Of a stretch of DNA of 64,000 nt, positions 29,893-38,824 are shown piece by piece (position 1 is the first letter of the stretch; every line of letters starts with the position of its first letter). The stretch covers positions 1,798,001 to 1,862,000 of the forward strand of contig NC_018518.1 of NCBI RefSeq assembly GCF_000306945.1, in the 5' to 3' direction. The stretch is from Bordetella pertussis 18323 (GTDB taxonomy: Bacteria > Pseudomonadota > Gammaproteobacteria > Burkholderiales > Burkholderiaceae_B). Both the position numbers and the translations under genes were made by a program. The notes beneath the pieces were generated by a model that did not search any database, was not told the origin of the DNA, and was given only the letters and a program-made list of their open reading frames with translations.

Positions 29893-29925
29893 GACAAGGG
29901 CCCCGTCATGGACGGGGCCCTTGTC
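29893..29925. terminator. Strong hairpin after iscX
   Basis: GACAAGGGCCCCGTC and its exact complement form a 15-bp perfect stem around an ATG loop. It is followed by GTTTCG rather than a long T tract, so it may terminate weakly or stabilise the mRNA 3' end. Confidence 0.65.
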
Positions 29926-29993
29926 GTTTCGGGGCCGCGCGGCCGGGGTATCATCGGTCCTGGCATTTTGCTTTCAACCGGACCGATCGCCCC

Positions 29994-30887
29994 ATGACGA
30001 CTGCTTCCCTGCGCTTCGGCCTTGCCGCCAATCGCCTGCACCACGAAACGCCCGACGCGGCCCTGTTTACCTGGCTGCGCGCCTGCTCGGCCACGATCCG
30101 CGAGATGGGCATCCAGTTGCATACGGTGGGCCGCACGCACGATGCGATCGTGCGCGAGGGCATGCTGCAGGGCTACAGCGGACTGGTGCGCTATCCGTAT
30201 GGGCGCGAGGGCGGCCTGATGAAGCTGGTGGCGCGCGTGACCGAGGGCCGCGATGGCGACGCCCCGTTCGATGGCGCCATCTACCTGATCGACCCGGTGG
30301 ACCCGTCGTCGATCTTTCCCGAGGCGCTGGCACTCAAGCGCCAGTGCATCACGCACGGCCGGCCGTTCATCTCGACGCTGGCGGGCGCCATCGAGTGGAT
30401 CGAGGTCGAGCGGGTGCTGGCCGGCCTGGCGCCGGACGCCACCGCGGCGCGGCTGTTCGATTTCACCGGCCAGACCCTGGCCTTGATTTCCCACGATGCG
30501 CTCAAGGAAGATATGGTGGCGTTTGCCGCCGAGCATTTCGACCTGCTGTCGCAGTTCGCGCGGCGCGTGGCCACCGGCACGACCGGCGGTCTGCTCAATG
30601 ACCTGGCCTGGTCGCGCGGCTGGCCCAAGGATCGCCCGTGGGTACACCGCTACCTGAGCGGGCCCTTGGGCGGCGACGCGCAGATCGCCGAACTGGTGCT
30701 GGAGCATCAGTGCCAGCGCGTGATCTTCTTCGAGGACCCGCACGTGGCGCGCCAGCACGAGGCCGATATCCAGTTGCTGGAGCGGGCCGTGCGCGTGGTG
30801 ACCGCCTCGGCCACCTGCGCTACCTCGCCGTCGGTGGCGCGCCGCTGGGCCCAGGCGGTACAGCGCCGGCAGGCCGGCCGCGCCTAG
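29994..30887 (+). CDS. Methylglyoxal-synthase-like protein with tandem MGS domains
   Basis: The C-terminal half of this 297-residue protein matches methylglyoxal synthase, which converts DHAP to methylglyoxal and phosphate. It has LALISHDALKEDMVAF, the phosphate loop ATGTTGGLL, SGPLGGDAQIAELV and FFEDP...RQHEAD, with the catalytic His/Asp pair kept as HEAD. The N-terminal half (about residues 1-145) shows the same pattern in degenerate form, with GGLMKLV in place of GPxGGD and IYLIDPVDPSSIFPEAL in place of the FFxDP region. E. coli MgsA has one domain of about 150 residues. Enzyme activity is likely but unproven. Confidence 0.75.
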   Translation: MTTASLRFGLAANRLHHETPDAALFTWLRACSATIREMGIQLHTVGRTHDAIVREGMLQGYSGLVRYPYGREGGLMKLVARVTEGRDGDAPFDGAIYLIDPVDPSSIFPEALALKRQCITHGRPFISTLAGAIEWIEVERVLAGLAPDATAARLFDFTGQTLALISHDALKEDMVAFAAEHFDLLSQFARRVATGTTGGLLNDLAWSRGWPKDRPWVHRYLSGPLGGDAQIAELVLEHQCQRVIFFEDPHVARQHEADIQLLERAVRVVTASATCATSPSVARRWAQAVQRRQAGRA

Positions 30888-30909
30888 GTCGCGCGCGGCC
30901 CGGACGGCC

Positions 30910-31719
30910 TCAGGCGCCGGTGAAGCGGGGCGGGCGTTTGGCCAGGAAGGCCTGCACGCCTTCGGCGAAGTCGGCGCGTCCGGCCGCCGCCAGGAAGGCG
31001 GCGGCTTCATCCTCGAGCTGCTGTTCCAGCGATGTGGCTGGCGCCTGGCGCAGCAGGCGCTTGGCGGCGGCCACGTCGTGCGGCGCATGGGCGGCCAGTT
31101 CGCGCGCATAGGCCAGCGCCTGGTCGGCCCGCTCGGCTGCCGGCGCCACGCGATCGACCAATCCCCACTGCAGCGCCTGCGCGGCGTCGATGGGTTCGGC
31201 GCGCAGCAGCAGCGCCAGCGCGCGGCGGCGGCCCAGCAGATGGGCCAGCGCATGGGTCATGCCGGCATCGGGCGTGGCGCCCAGTTTCAGGTAGGCCGTG
31301 ACCAGCCGCGCGTCGTCGGCGGCGATCGCCAGGTCGCAGGCCAGCGCCAGGGACAGGCCCGCGCCGGCGGCCACGCCGTGCACATCGGCCAGCCACAGCT
31401 GGTCCATGGCGGCGATGCGCGCCACGCAATCGTTGAGCGGCGTGAACAGCGCCCGCAGGCTGGCGCGGATCTCCTCGGGCGGGCCCTGGAACAGGGCGAT
31501 GTCGCCGCCGGCGCAAAAGGCCTTGCCGGCGCCGCGCAGCAGCACCACGCGCAGCGCCGCGCGGTCTTGCAGCCAGCGGGCCGCGGCCTGCAGGTCGCGC
31601 GCCATGGCGATGTCGATGGCATTGAGCGCGGCGGGGCGGTCCAGGGTAAGGATGGCGAGCGCGCCATCGGTCTGCAAGGTCAGGGTGCCATAGCGCGGCG
31701 GCTGGTCGGCGGCGGACAT
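30910..31719 (-). CDS. Enoyl-CoA hydratase/isomerase family protein
   Basis: This 269-residue crotonase-fold protein has [20 protein letters not shown], the first oxyanion region [12 protein letters not shown] and the second [20 protein letters not shown]. It is a stand-alone gene on the minus strand, convergent with the MGS-like gene. The ATG at 31719 has GGAG 8 bases upstream. A TetR-like palindrome lies 64 bp upstream, so it may belong to a fatty-acid or acyl-CoA regulon. Its substrate is unknown. Confidence 0.9.
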   Translation of the reverse strand: MSAADQPPRYGTLTLQTDGALAILTLDRPAALNAIDIAMARDLQAAARWLQDRAALRVVLLRGAGKAFCAGGDIALFQGPPEEIRASLRALFTPLNDCVARIAAMDQLWLADVHGVAAGAGLSLALACDLAIAADDARLVTAYLKLGATPDAGMTHALAHLLGRRRALALLLRAEPIDAAQALQWGLVDRVAPAAERADQALAYARELAAHAPHDVAAAKRLLRQAPATSLEQQLEDEAAAFLAAAGRADFAEGVQAFLAKRPPRFTGA

Positions 31720-31782
31720 GGTTCGGTCTCCGTATGGGGTAAATACCAATTCTTGATTCAAAAACCGCGATGCTATGTTGCG

Positions 31783-31802
31783 AACCAAGCGCTTGCTCGG
31801 TT
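31783..31802. promoter_or_regulatory. Candidate TetR-type operator upstream of the hydratase gene
   Basis: AACCAAGCGCTTGCTCGGTT is an imperfect 20-bp inverted repeat with a CAAGCGCTTG core. It resembles operators of TetR-family acyl-CoA regulators in proteobacteria. It lies 64 bp before the hydratase start and 20 bp from IS481 copy 3. No TetR gene is in the window. Confidence 0.45.
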
Positions 31803-31822
31803 GGGAGATCGACCCGGCTAGG

Positions 31823-32865
31823 TGTGAAGATTCAATAGGTTGTATGCATGGTTCATCCGAACCGGATTTGAGAAACTGGAAATCGCCACCCCCCCAGTTC
31901 ACTCAAGGAGCCCGGCCGGATGAACACCCATAAGCATGCCCGATTGACCTTCCTACGTCGACTCGAAATGGTCCAGCAATTGATCGCCCATCAAGTTTGT
32001 GTGCCTGAAGCGGCCCGCGCCTATGGGGTCACCGCGCCGACTGTGCGCAAATGGCTGGGCCGCTTCCTGGCTCAGGGCCAGGCGGGCTTGGCCGATGCGT
32101 CCTCGCGCCCGACGGTCTCGCCCCGAGCGATTGCGCCGGCCAAGGCGCTGGCTATCGTGGAGCTGCGCCGCAAGCGGCTGACCCAAGCGCGCATCGCCCA
32201 GGCGCTGGGCGTGTCAGCCAGCACCGTCAGCCGCGTCCTGGCCCGCGCCGGTCTGTCGCACCTGGCCGACCTGGAGCCGGCCGAGCCGGTGGTGCGCTAC
32301 GAGCATCAGGCCCCCGGCGATCTGCTGCACATCGACATCAAGAAGCTGGGACGTATCCAGCGCCCTGGCCACCGGGTCACGGGCAACCGACGCGATACCG
32401 TTGAGGGGGCCGGCTGGGACTTCGTCTTCGTGGCCATCGATGACCACGCCCGCGTGGCCTTCACCGACATCCACCCCGACGAGCGCTTCCCCAGCGCCGT
32501 CCAGTTCCTCAAGGACGCAGTGGCCTACTACCAGCGCCTGGGCGTGACCATCCAGCGCTTGCTCACCGACAATGGCTCGGCCTTTCGCAGCCGCGCCTTC
32601 GCCGCGCTGTGCCATGAGCTGGGCATCAAGCACCGCTTTACCCGACCTTACCGCCCACAGACCAATGGCAAGGCCGAACGCTTCATCCAGTCGGCCTTGC
32701 GTGAGTGGGCTTACGCTCACACCTACCAGAACTCCCAACACCGAGCCGATGCCATGAAATCCTGGCTACACCACTACAACTGGCATCGACCCCACCAAGG
32801 CATCGGGCGCGCTGTACCCATCTCCAGACTCAACCTGGACGAATACAACCTATTGACAGTTCACA
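31823..32865 (+). mobile_element. IS481 copy 3
   Basis: This 1,043-bp element is flanked by direct repeats GCTAGG (31817-31822 and 32866-32871), a perfect match to the NCTAGN target. It sits between the hydratase gene and the sugar-acid cluster and interrupts no recognisable gene. The matching repeats indicate simple insertion and not recombination between two IS copies. Confidence 0.97.
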
Positions 32866-32870
32866 GCTAG
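31920..32870 (+). CDS. IS481 transposase (copy 3)
   Basis: This is a full-length 316-residue DDE transposase with the same HTH and catalytic motifs as copy 1, and histidine in NWHRPHQG. Its last sense codon (AGC) and TAG stop are completed by the flanking GCTAGG target duplication. Confidence 0.96.
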   Translation: MNTHKHARLTFLRRLEMVQQLIAHQVCVPEAARAYGVTAPTVRKWLGRFLAQGQAGLADASSRPTVSPRAIAPAKALAIVELRRKRLTQARIAQALGVSASTVSRVLARAGLSHLADLEPAEPVVRYEHQAPGDLLHIDIKKLGRIQRPGHRVTGNRRDTVEGAGWDFVFVAIDDHARVAFTDIHPDERFPSAVQFLKDAVAYYQRLGVTIQRLLTDNGSAFRSRAFAALCHELGIKHRFTRPYRPQTNGKAERFIQSALREWAYAHTYQNSQHRADAMKSWLHHYNWHRPHQGIGRAVPISRLNLDEYNLLTVHS

Positions 32871-32909
32871 GGCCGCGCGGCCTTCGGGCCGGCCTGCGTT
32901 TGGCTTGAG

Positions 32910-32936
32910 CCCCGCGAACCCCCGCGGGGTTTTTTT
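32910..32936 (+). terminator. Orphan rho-independent terminator
   Basis: CCCCGCG and CGCGGGG around a short loop, followed by seven T residues, form a plus-strand terminator. The only plus-strand gene immediately upstream is the IS481 transposase, so it may be the relic of a lost gene. Confidence 0.7.
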
Positions 32937-33015
32937 ATGGCCCGCTCAGACCGCGCCCGTGCGCGCCGTGGCCCGGGATCGAGAAAAAACGGTGACAAAT
33001 CAGTGTGTTGCAGAT

Positions 33016-33041
33016 TTGTACGTACAGGTTGTACGTATAGG
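33016..33041 (+). promoter_or_regulatory. Tandem 13-bp repeat, probable operator of the sugar-acid cluster
   Basis: TTGTACGTACAGG (33016-33028) is followed directly by TTGTACGTATAGG (33029-33041), which differs at one base. Each unit holds a TGTACGTACA-type palindrome. The pair lies 78 bp before the permease gene and next to a possible -10 (TAGAAT, 33044-33049). The GntR/UTRA protein encoded at 36417 is the obvious candidate ligand. Confidence 0.55.
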
Positions 33042-33118
33042 ATTAGAATGGCGCTTTTCCCAGCAGCTGTGTTCCCTCTGATGCATAAGCAAAGCAAATC
33101 CTACGGAGACAACCTGTC

Positions 33119-34142
33119 ATGACTACCGAAGTTTCCCGCGTACCGTTCTACACAACCATGATGAAAGTGCCGGGCGGCCTCATGCTGCTGCCGCTGATCC
33201 TCGGATCGCTGCTGGGTACGTTCGCGCCGGACGCGCTGGCCATCGGCGGCTTTACCACCGCACTGTTCAAGAACAGCGCGCTGCCGCTGATCGCGCTGCT
33301 GATCTTCGCCACCGGCACGCAGGTCAACATGCGCACCGGCGGTCCGATCCTGGCCACGGCCGGCACCATCCTGCTGATGAAGACGCTGGTGCCGGCCACG
33401 CTGATCATCCTGCTGGGCCATTTCGTCGGCCTGGACGGCGTGCTGGGCATTTCCATCCTGGCCATGCTGGCCGCCTTCGACAACAGCAACGGCGGCCTGT
33501 GGCTCGCCTACACCGGGCAATACGGCGACAGCCGCGATCGCGGCGCCTACGTCGCCAGCGCGGTCAACGACGGCCCGTTCTTCAGCCTGCTGTTCCTGGG
33601 CGCCTCGGGCCTGGCGGATATCCCGACCATCGCACTGGTGGCGGCGCTGGTGCCGTTCCTGCTGGGCGTGGTGGTGGGCAACCTTGGACATCGAATGGCG
33701 CAACGTGCTCAAGCCGGTGCCCAACATCGTGATCCCGTTCTTCGCCTTTGCGCTGGGCACCGGCATCAACCTGGGCGCGGTGATCTCGGGCGGCATGAGC
33801 GGCCTGGTCTTGGGCCTGCTGATCAGCCCGATCACCGGCGCGCTGGTGTACTTCGGCTACCGCTACATCCTGCGCCGCGGCGGCAAGAGCGGCCTGGGCT
33901 TTGCCGCCGGTACCACCGCCGGCAACGCCATCGCCACGCCGGCCGTGGTGGCCGCCGCCGATCCGTCGTTCCAGCCCTATGTCGCGACCGCGACCGCCCA
34001 GGTGGCCGCGTGCGTGCTGATCAGCTCCATTCTTGCGCCGGTGCTGGCGTCGTACTTCCTCAAGCGCGCCGGCGAACTCAAGCCGGTGGAGCAGGAGCCG
34101 CAGGACGAGCGCACCGGCCAGCCCGCCGAAGTGAGCCTCTGA
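33119..34142 (+). pseudogene. KdgT-like sugar-acid permease, frameshifted
   Basis: The first part (VPFYTTMMKVPGGLMLLPLI, AMLAAFDNSNGGLWLAYTGQ) is a clear 2-keto-3-deoxygluconate permease-family protein with multiple membrane segments. The frame is lost after VVGNL near 33683. The family sequence resumes one frame over as DIEWRNVLKPVPNIVIPFF and runs to 34142. An extra T in ACCTTGGAC (33681-33689) explains the shift. Without it the protein would be about 340 residues. The truncated product lacks roughly the last third of the membrane segments. Confidence 0.87.
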
Positions 34143-35360
34143 ATGGGCGGGCCGTACATAGGCATCGTGGCCGACGATCTGACCGGGTCGGGCGACACCG
34201 CGGTGCAGTTCGTGCGGGCCGGCTGGGCGACCCAGCTGTCGGTGGGCGGCGCCGAGCAGGCGCTGGCCGATCCGGCCGTGCGCCAGGCCGAGGTGCTGGC
34301 GGTCACGACGCACAGCCGCCCCTTGGCGGCGGCGGATGCCGCCGCCGTGGTGCGCGGCGAGGTCGAGAGGCTGCGCGCCGCCGGCGTGCAGCGCCTGTAC
34401 AAGAAGGTCGATTCGACCTTGCGCGGCGCCTTCAAGGCCGAGATCGACGCCGCGCGGCTGGCTTGGGGCGAGGGTGCCATCGCGGTGGTCTGCCCGGCGT
34501 TTCCCGTCACCGGCCGCACGGTGCGCCAGGGCGTGCTGTACGTGAGCGATCGGCCGGTCACCGAGACCTCGGCCGCCACCGACCCCGTGACGCCGGTGAC
34601 CGAGTCGCACATTCCCACCCTCTTGGGCTGTGCCCAGCTGGCGGCGCAGGCGGGGGAAACCCCGGCCGAACTGGCGCGGCGCATCGCCGCCGCCGCTCCG
34701 GTGGTCGTGGTCGATGCCCTGGACGACGCCGATGTGCAGCGGCTGGCGCGCGCCATCGGCGTGCTGGGCCAGCGCGCCGTGCCCGTCGGCTCGGGCGGGC
34801 TGGCCGCGCCGCTGGCGCGGGTATGGGCCGGCGGGCAGGCGGCCGGCCCGGTGCTGGTGGTCGTGACTTCGCAGCACAGCGCGGCGCGCCAGCAGGCCGC
34901 CGCGCTGCAGCAGGCCGGCGCGCGCACCTGGGCGCCGACGCTGGCGCAACTGGCCGATGACCGCAACTGGGCGGCCTGGACCGCCGAGGTCGAGGCGGCC
35001 GAGCACGGCATGCCGGCGGTCGACGCCCTGATGCTGCTGGCGCCCGAAGGGCGCCTGGCCGGGCTGGACGCAGACAGCGTCGCGCGCAGGCTGGGCGAGC
35101 TGGCCGCGCGCCTGGTGCTGGCGCACGGCGCGGCCGGCGTGGTGGCCACCGGCGGCGACGGCGCCAGCGCCGTGCTGGCGGCATTGCAGGCCAGCGGTAT
35201 TGCGCTGGTCGACGAAGTCACCGGCGGCGTACCGCTGGGCACCCTGACCGGTGGCCAGGCGGCAGGGCTGCCGGTCGTGACCAAGGCCGGCGGCTTTGGC
35301 GAGCAGGATGTATTGATCCGGGCCGCGCAGGCGATCCGGGAACGGAGATTCACGAAATGA
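34143..35360 (+). CDS. Four-carbon sugar-acid kinase (DUF1537; DtnK/OtnK family)
   Basis: This 405-residue protein matches the DUF1537 kinases that phosphorylate D-threonate, D-erythronate and related acids. The N-terminal motif GIVADDLTGSGDTAVQFV is the family signature; KKVDSTLRG and the C-terminal ATGGDGASAVL and VVTKAGGFG nucleotide-binding regions follow. It starts directly after the permease stop and its end overlaps the PdxA2-like gene by four bases. Together these genes resemble the known DtnK-PdxA2 route from D-threonate to DHAP. It appears intact although both neighbours are damaged. Confidence 0.88.
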   Translation: MGGPYIGIVADDLTGSGDTAVQFVRAGWATQLSVGGAEQALADPAVRQAEVLAVTTHSRPLAAADAAAVVRGEVERLRAAGVQRLYKKVDSTLRGAFKAEIDAARLAWGEGAIAVVCPAFPVTGRTVRQGVLYVSDRPVTETSAATDPVTPVTESHIPTLLGCAQLAAQAGETPAELARRIAAAAPVVVVDALDDADVQRLARAIGVLGQRAVPVGSGGLAAPLARVWAGGQAAGPVLVVVTSQHSAARQQAAALQQAGARTWAPTLAQLADDRNWAAWTAEVEAAEHGMPAVDALMLLAPEGRLAGLDADSVARRLGELAARLVLAHGAAGVVATGGDGASAVLAALQASGIALVDEVTGGVPLGTLTGGQAAGLPVVTKAGGFGEQDVLIRAAQAIRERRFTK

Positions 35361-36412
35361 CGCAAGACGCTACCCCCTCCCGCATTCCCACCCTGGCGGT
35401 GACGCTGGGCGACGTGGCGGGCATAGGCCCGGAAATCACCGCCAAGATGCTGCTCGGCCACGACGAGCTGCGCCAGCGCGCCCGGCTGCTGGTGGTCGGC
35501 GACGCCGCCGTGCTGGCCCAGGCCGTGCAGGCCGTGGGGGGCGATCCGGCGCGGGTACGCGTCATCGCGACGCCGGCCGAGGCCACCAACCAGCCCGGCA
35601 GCATCGAAGTGATCCAGGCCGGCCCGTCGCTGGCGCACGTGCCGCCGGGCCAGTTGAGCGCCGAGGCTGGCGACGGCTCGGTGCGCTACGTCACCACGGC
35701 CTGCGCGCTGGCGCGCGACGGCTTGATCGACGGTATCGTCACCGCGCCGCTGAACAAGGCCGCCATGCACATGGCCGGCCACAAATGGCCGGGCCATACC
35801 GAACTGCTGGCGCACGAGTTCGGCGTCAAGACCTTCTCGCTGGTGCTGTCGGCCGGCGACCTGTATATCTTCCACGCCACCACCCATGTGTCGCTGCGCC
35901 AGGCCATCGAGGATGTGAATCCGCAGCGCATGCGCGCGGTGCTGCGCCTGGCCGGCTCGTTCGCGCGCGCGCTGGGCCGCGCCGACCATCCGGTGGCGGT
36001 CGCGGGCCTGAACCCGCATGCCGGCGAGAACGGCATCTTCGGCACCGAGGACGCCGAGATCCTGGCGCCGGCGGTGACGCAGGCCAACAATGCCGAGGGC
36101 ATCCTGGCGGCCGGCCCGATTCCGGCCGACGTGCTGTTTCCGCAGGCCGTGCGCGGCAAGTGGAAATTCGTCATCGCCTGCTACCACGACCAGGGCTATG
36201 CGCCGTTCAAGTCGGTCTATGGCGACGACGGCGTCAACATCACGGTGGCCTGCCGGTGGTGCGCGTGTCGGTCGACCACGGCACCGCGTTCGACATCGCC
36301 GGCAAGGGCATCGCGCGAGGACAGCCTGGTGCTGGCCGCCGAGCGCGCGGCGCAGCTGGCGCCGGGTTGGCATCAAGTATGGGAAACTGCGCGCTCCACG
36401 ACTGGAGGCTGA
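35357..36412 (+). pseudogene. PdxA2-like 4-phospho-sugar-acid dehydrogenase with two compensating indels
   Basis: Most of this 351-codon frame is a good PdxA2-type oxidative decarboxylase (VTLGDVAGIGPEITAKM, TAPLNKAAMHMAGHKWPGHT, CYHDQGYAPFKSVYGDDGVN). From about 36248 to 36315 the frame reads ACRWCACRSTTAPRSTSPAR. The other frame there reads GLPVVRVSVDHGTAFDIAGK, the conserved PdxA motif. One G is missing after ACGGTG and two bases are missing near GCGCGAGG, so the downstream frame is restored. The gene is open throughout, but the product lacks the VDHGTAFDIAGKG region and is probably inactive. Confidence 0.8.
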
Positions 36413-36416
36413 TCGC

Positions 36417-37319
36417 ATGGCGTTGTCCGCCATTGAACCCTTTGCGCTGGACCGTTCCGGCGCAACGCCCCTGCATGCGCAGGTGGCGGACGCAATCCGC
36501 AACCATATCCGCGATCACCGGCTGACCGCCGGTACCGTGCTGCCCAGCGAAGCGGCGCTGTGCCACAGCTTCGGCGTGGCGCGCAGCGTGGTGCGGCAGG
36601 CCCTGGGCGCCCTGGTGGCCGAAGGGCTGATCCGTCGCGACCCGGGCCGCGCGCCGGTGGTGGCGCCGCCGCGCGAACACCGGCGCATGGTGCAGCGCTC
36701 GGCCGGCCTGTACGAGCAGTTCGCCGGCCTGGGCGTGGCGCTGCGCACGCGCGTGCTGGCCTGCCGGCCCGCCGAGCCGCCGCCCGAGGTGGCGGCCTTC
36801 TTCGGCACGACCGAGACGCTGCTGCTGGAGCGTTTGCGCAGCGTCGACGCCCAGCCGCTGGCCTACGTGCGCACCTGGCTGCCGCGCGCGGCCATCGCCG
36901 GGTTGGCGGCGGACCACCTGCAGGACGCCTCGCTGCACCGCGTGCTGGCGCAGCGCTTCGGCCTGCGCCCGGGACGCGGCCGCAACCGCATCCGGGCCGT
37001 GGCCGCCGAAGCGGCGCTGGCGCAGGCGCTGGACGTGGCGCCAGGCAGCCCGCTGCTGATGCTGGAAGGGCAGGGGCTGGACCAGGACGGCCATCCGCTG
37101 GAGTGGTTCACCACCTGGCATCGCCCCGAGAACCTGGTGTTCGACGTGGACGTGGGGCAGGAGCGGGAAAGCGTGCAGCCCGCGCTCACCTGCGGCACGG
37201 CCGCCGTGGCGCCGCCGGCGGTGGCCGCGCCGCCGTCCGGCGCGCTGGACGCCGTCGAACAGTCGCTGCTGCAGGCGCTGCAGGCCGTGCGGCGGGCCCG
37301 CGAGGACCAGCAGGAGTAG
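36417..37319 (+). CDS. GntR-family regulator with UTRA domain
   Basis: This 300-residue protein has an N-terminal GntR winged HTH (about residues 15-80, PLHAQVADAIRNHIRDH, then LPSEAALCHSFGVARSVVRQ) and a HutC/UTRA effector domain (LLLERLRSVDAQPLAYVRTW). It ends in an Ala-rich tail of about 45 residues. It starts five bases after the dehydrogenase and probably controls the sugar-acid cluster, likely through the tandem repeat at 33016. Confidence 0.88.
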   Translation: MALSAIEPFALDRSGATPLHAQVADAIRNHIRDHRLTAGTVLPSEAALCHSFGVARSVVRQALGALVAEGLIRRDPGRAPVVAPPREHRRMVQRSAGLYEQFAGLGVALRTRVLACRPAEPPPEVAAFFGTTETLLLERLRSVDAQPLAYVRTWLPRAAIAGLAADHLQDASLHRVLAQRFGLRPGRGRNRIRAVAAEAALAQALDVAPGSPLLMLEGQGLDQDGHPLEWFTTWHRPENLVFDVDVGQERESVQPALTCGTAAVAPPAVAAPPSGALDAVEQSLLQALQAVRRAREDQQE

Positions 37320-37395
37320 GGCGGGCGCGCGCCATTTCGTGCCGGCCGGCGTCAACTGCTATTCTTGACGCCTTCTCCTGCCAGGTCGCCTCGCC

Positions 37396-38268
37396 ATGTC
37401 CACCCGCATCCGCAGTCTGCATATCTATCCCGTCAAGTCCTGCGCCGGCATCGACCTGGCCGAATCGATCGTCGATCGCGCCGGCCTGGCGCACGATCGC
37501 CGCTGGATGGTGACGACGGCCGCCGGCCAGTTCATGACCCAGCGCCAGTACCCGCAGATGGCGCGCATCCGCACCGCGCTCGAGGACGGCATGCTGGTGC
37601 TGCGCGCCCCGGGCATGGAAGACTTGCGCATACCGGCCGATGGTTCGGAGCTGGCCGAGCGCACCCAGCCCGTGGGCGTGTGGCGCGATACGGTGATCGC
37701 CCGCGCCGAGCATCCGCGCAGCGCCGAGTGGCTGAGCCGCTTCCTGGGGCTGCCGTGCCGCCTGCTCAAGATCGACCTGCGGGCGGACCGCACGGCCAAT
37801 CCCGAATGGGTCGATACCTGGCTGGAGCGCCACCCCGAGTGGGCCGAGGATTTCGCGGGCGACCATTTCTTCGGCTTTGCCGACGGATTTCCGCTGCTGG
37901 TGGCCAACCAGTCGTCGCTGGACGAGCTGAACGAACGCCTGGCGGCGCGCGGCCAGGCGCCGGTGCCGATGAACCGCTTTCGCGCCAATATCGTGGTCGA
38001 GGGCGACTGGCCGGCCTGCGAGGAGGACCAGACCGCCTGCATCGTGGCCGGCGGCGTGCGCATGGCGTTCGTCAAGCCGTGCACGCGCTGTCCCATGTCC
38101 AATGTGGACCAGGTCACCGCCGAGGTATACGACGAGCTCGGCCTGACGCTGACGACCTTCCGCTCGCTGGAGATCGGCGTGGTGTTCGGCCAGAACGCCA
38201 TCGTCGACCGTACCGCCCCGGCGCCCTTGCGCGTGGGCGACGCGGTCGAGATCGAACTGGATTTCTAG
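37396..38268 (+). CDS. MOSC domain protein (YcbX-like)
   Basis: This 290-residue protein has the MOSC N-terminal beta-barrel ([26 protein letters not shown]) and the MOSC domain with the conserved cysteine in VKPCTRCPM. Such proteins bind molybdenum cofactor and take part in N-hydroxylated-compound reduction. Unlike E. coli YcbX it has no C-terminal ferredoxin domain; the reductase gene 0.6 kb downstream may supply electrons, which is inference. Confidence 0.88.
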   Translation: MSTRIRSLHIYPVKSCAGIDLAESIVDRAGLAHDRRWMVTTAAGQFMTQRQYPQMARIRTALEDGMLVLRAPGMEDLRIPADGSELAERTQPVGVWRDTVIARAEHPRSAEWLSRFLGLPCRLLKIDLRADRTANPEWVDTWLERHPEWAEDFAGDHFFGFADGFPLLVANQSSLDELNERLAARGQAPVPMNRFRANIVVEGDWPACEEDQTACIVAGGVRMAFVKPCTRCPMSNVDQVTAEVYDELGLTLTTFRSLEIGVVFGQNAIVDRTAPAPLRVGDAVEIELDF

Positions 38269-38398
38269 CCCCGCGCGCCGCGGCGCGCGCGTCGGCGGCG
38301 GCAAAAAATATAGAATGTGGGTTTGCGCGGGCACAGCCGGATGCCGGGCGCATTCGAGCACGCTTGCGCGGTCCGGCCCGCGCGCCAGGAAATTTGCT

Positions 38399-38767
38399 AT
38401 GCAACGCATCATGCTGCGGGCGAAGCTGCACCGCGTTACGGTCACCGAGGCCGATCTGCACTACGAGGGATCGTGCGGCATCGACGAAGACCTGCTGGAC
38501 GCCGCCGGCATGCGCGAGTTCGAACGGATCGAGCTCTACAACGTCACCAACGGCGAACGCTTCGACACCTACATCATCAAGGCGGCCCGCGGCAGCGGCG
38601 CGATCTCGCTCAACGGTGCCGCGGCGCGGCGCGCGCAGGTCGGCGACCTGCTGATCATCTGCACCTACGGCCCGATGTCGGAAGAGCAGTCGGCCGCGCA
38701 CAAGCCGCAGGTCGTGCTGGTCGACGACGCCAACCGCGTCAAGGAAATCCGTAAATTCCCGGCCTGA
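38399..38767 (+). CDS. panD: Aspartate 1-decarboxylase (proenzyme)
   Basis: This 122-residue protein is PanD, which makes beta-alanine for pantothenate and CoA. Self-processing occurs at G24-S25 (YEGSCGID) to form the pyruvoyl group. The ATG at 38399 begins the conserved [29 protein letters not shown] stretch near 38309 could be a -10. No other pan genes are adjacent. Confidence 0.96.
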   Translation: MQRIMLRAKLHRVTVTEADLHYEGSCGIDEDLLDAAGMREFERIELYNVTNGERFDTYIIKAARGSGAISLNGAAARRAQVGDLLIICTYGPMSEEQSAAHKPQVVLVDDANRVKEIRKFPA

Positions 38768-38824
38768 CGGCCGTTGCGCGCGCGCCCGGCAAGGGCGCCG
38801 CGGTCACTTCCGATTCGTATCGCT

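Noticed and set aside
29893..29925. Small RNA gene after iscX
   Set aside because: Only a perfect hairpin is visible; there is no separate promoter, so a terminator or mRNA 3' end is simpler.
30910..31902. A longer start for the enoyl-CoA hydratase reaching into IS481 copy 3
   Set aside because: The added residues come from the IS481 left end; the ATG at 31719 has a ribosome binding site and fits the family.
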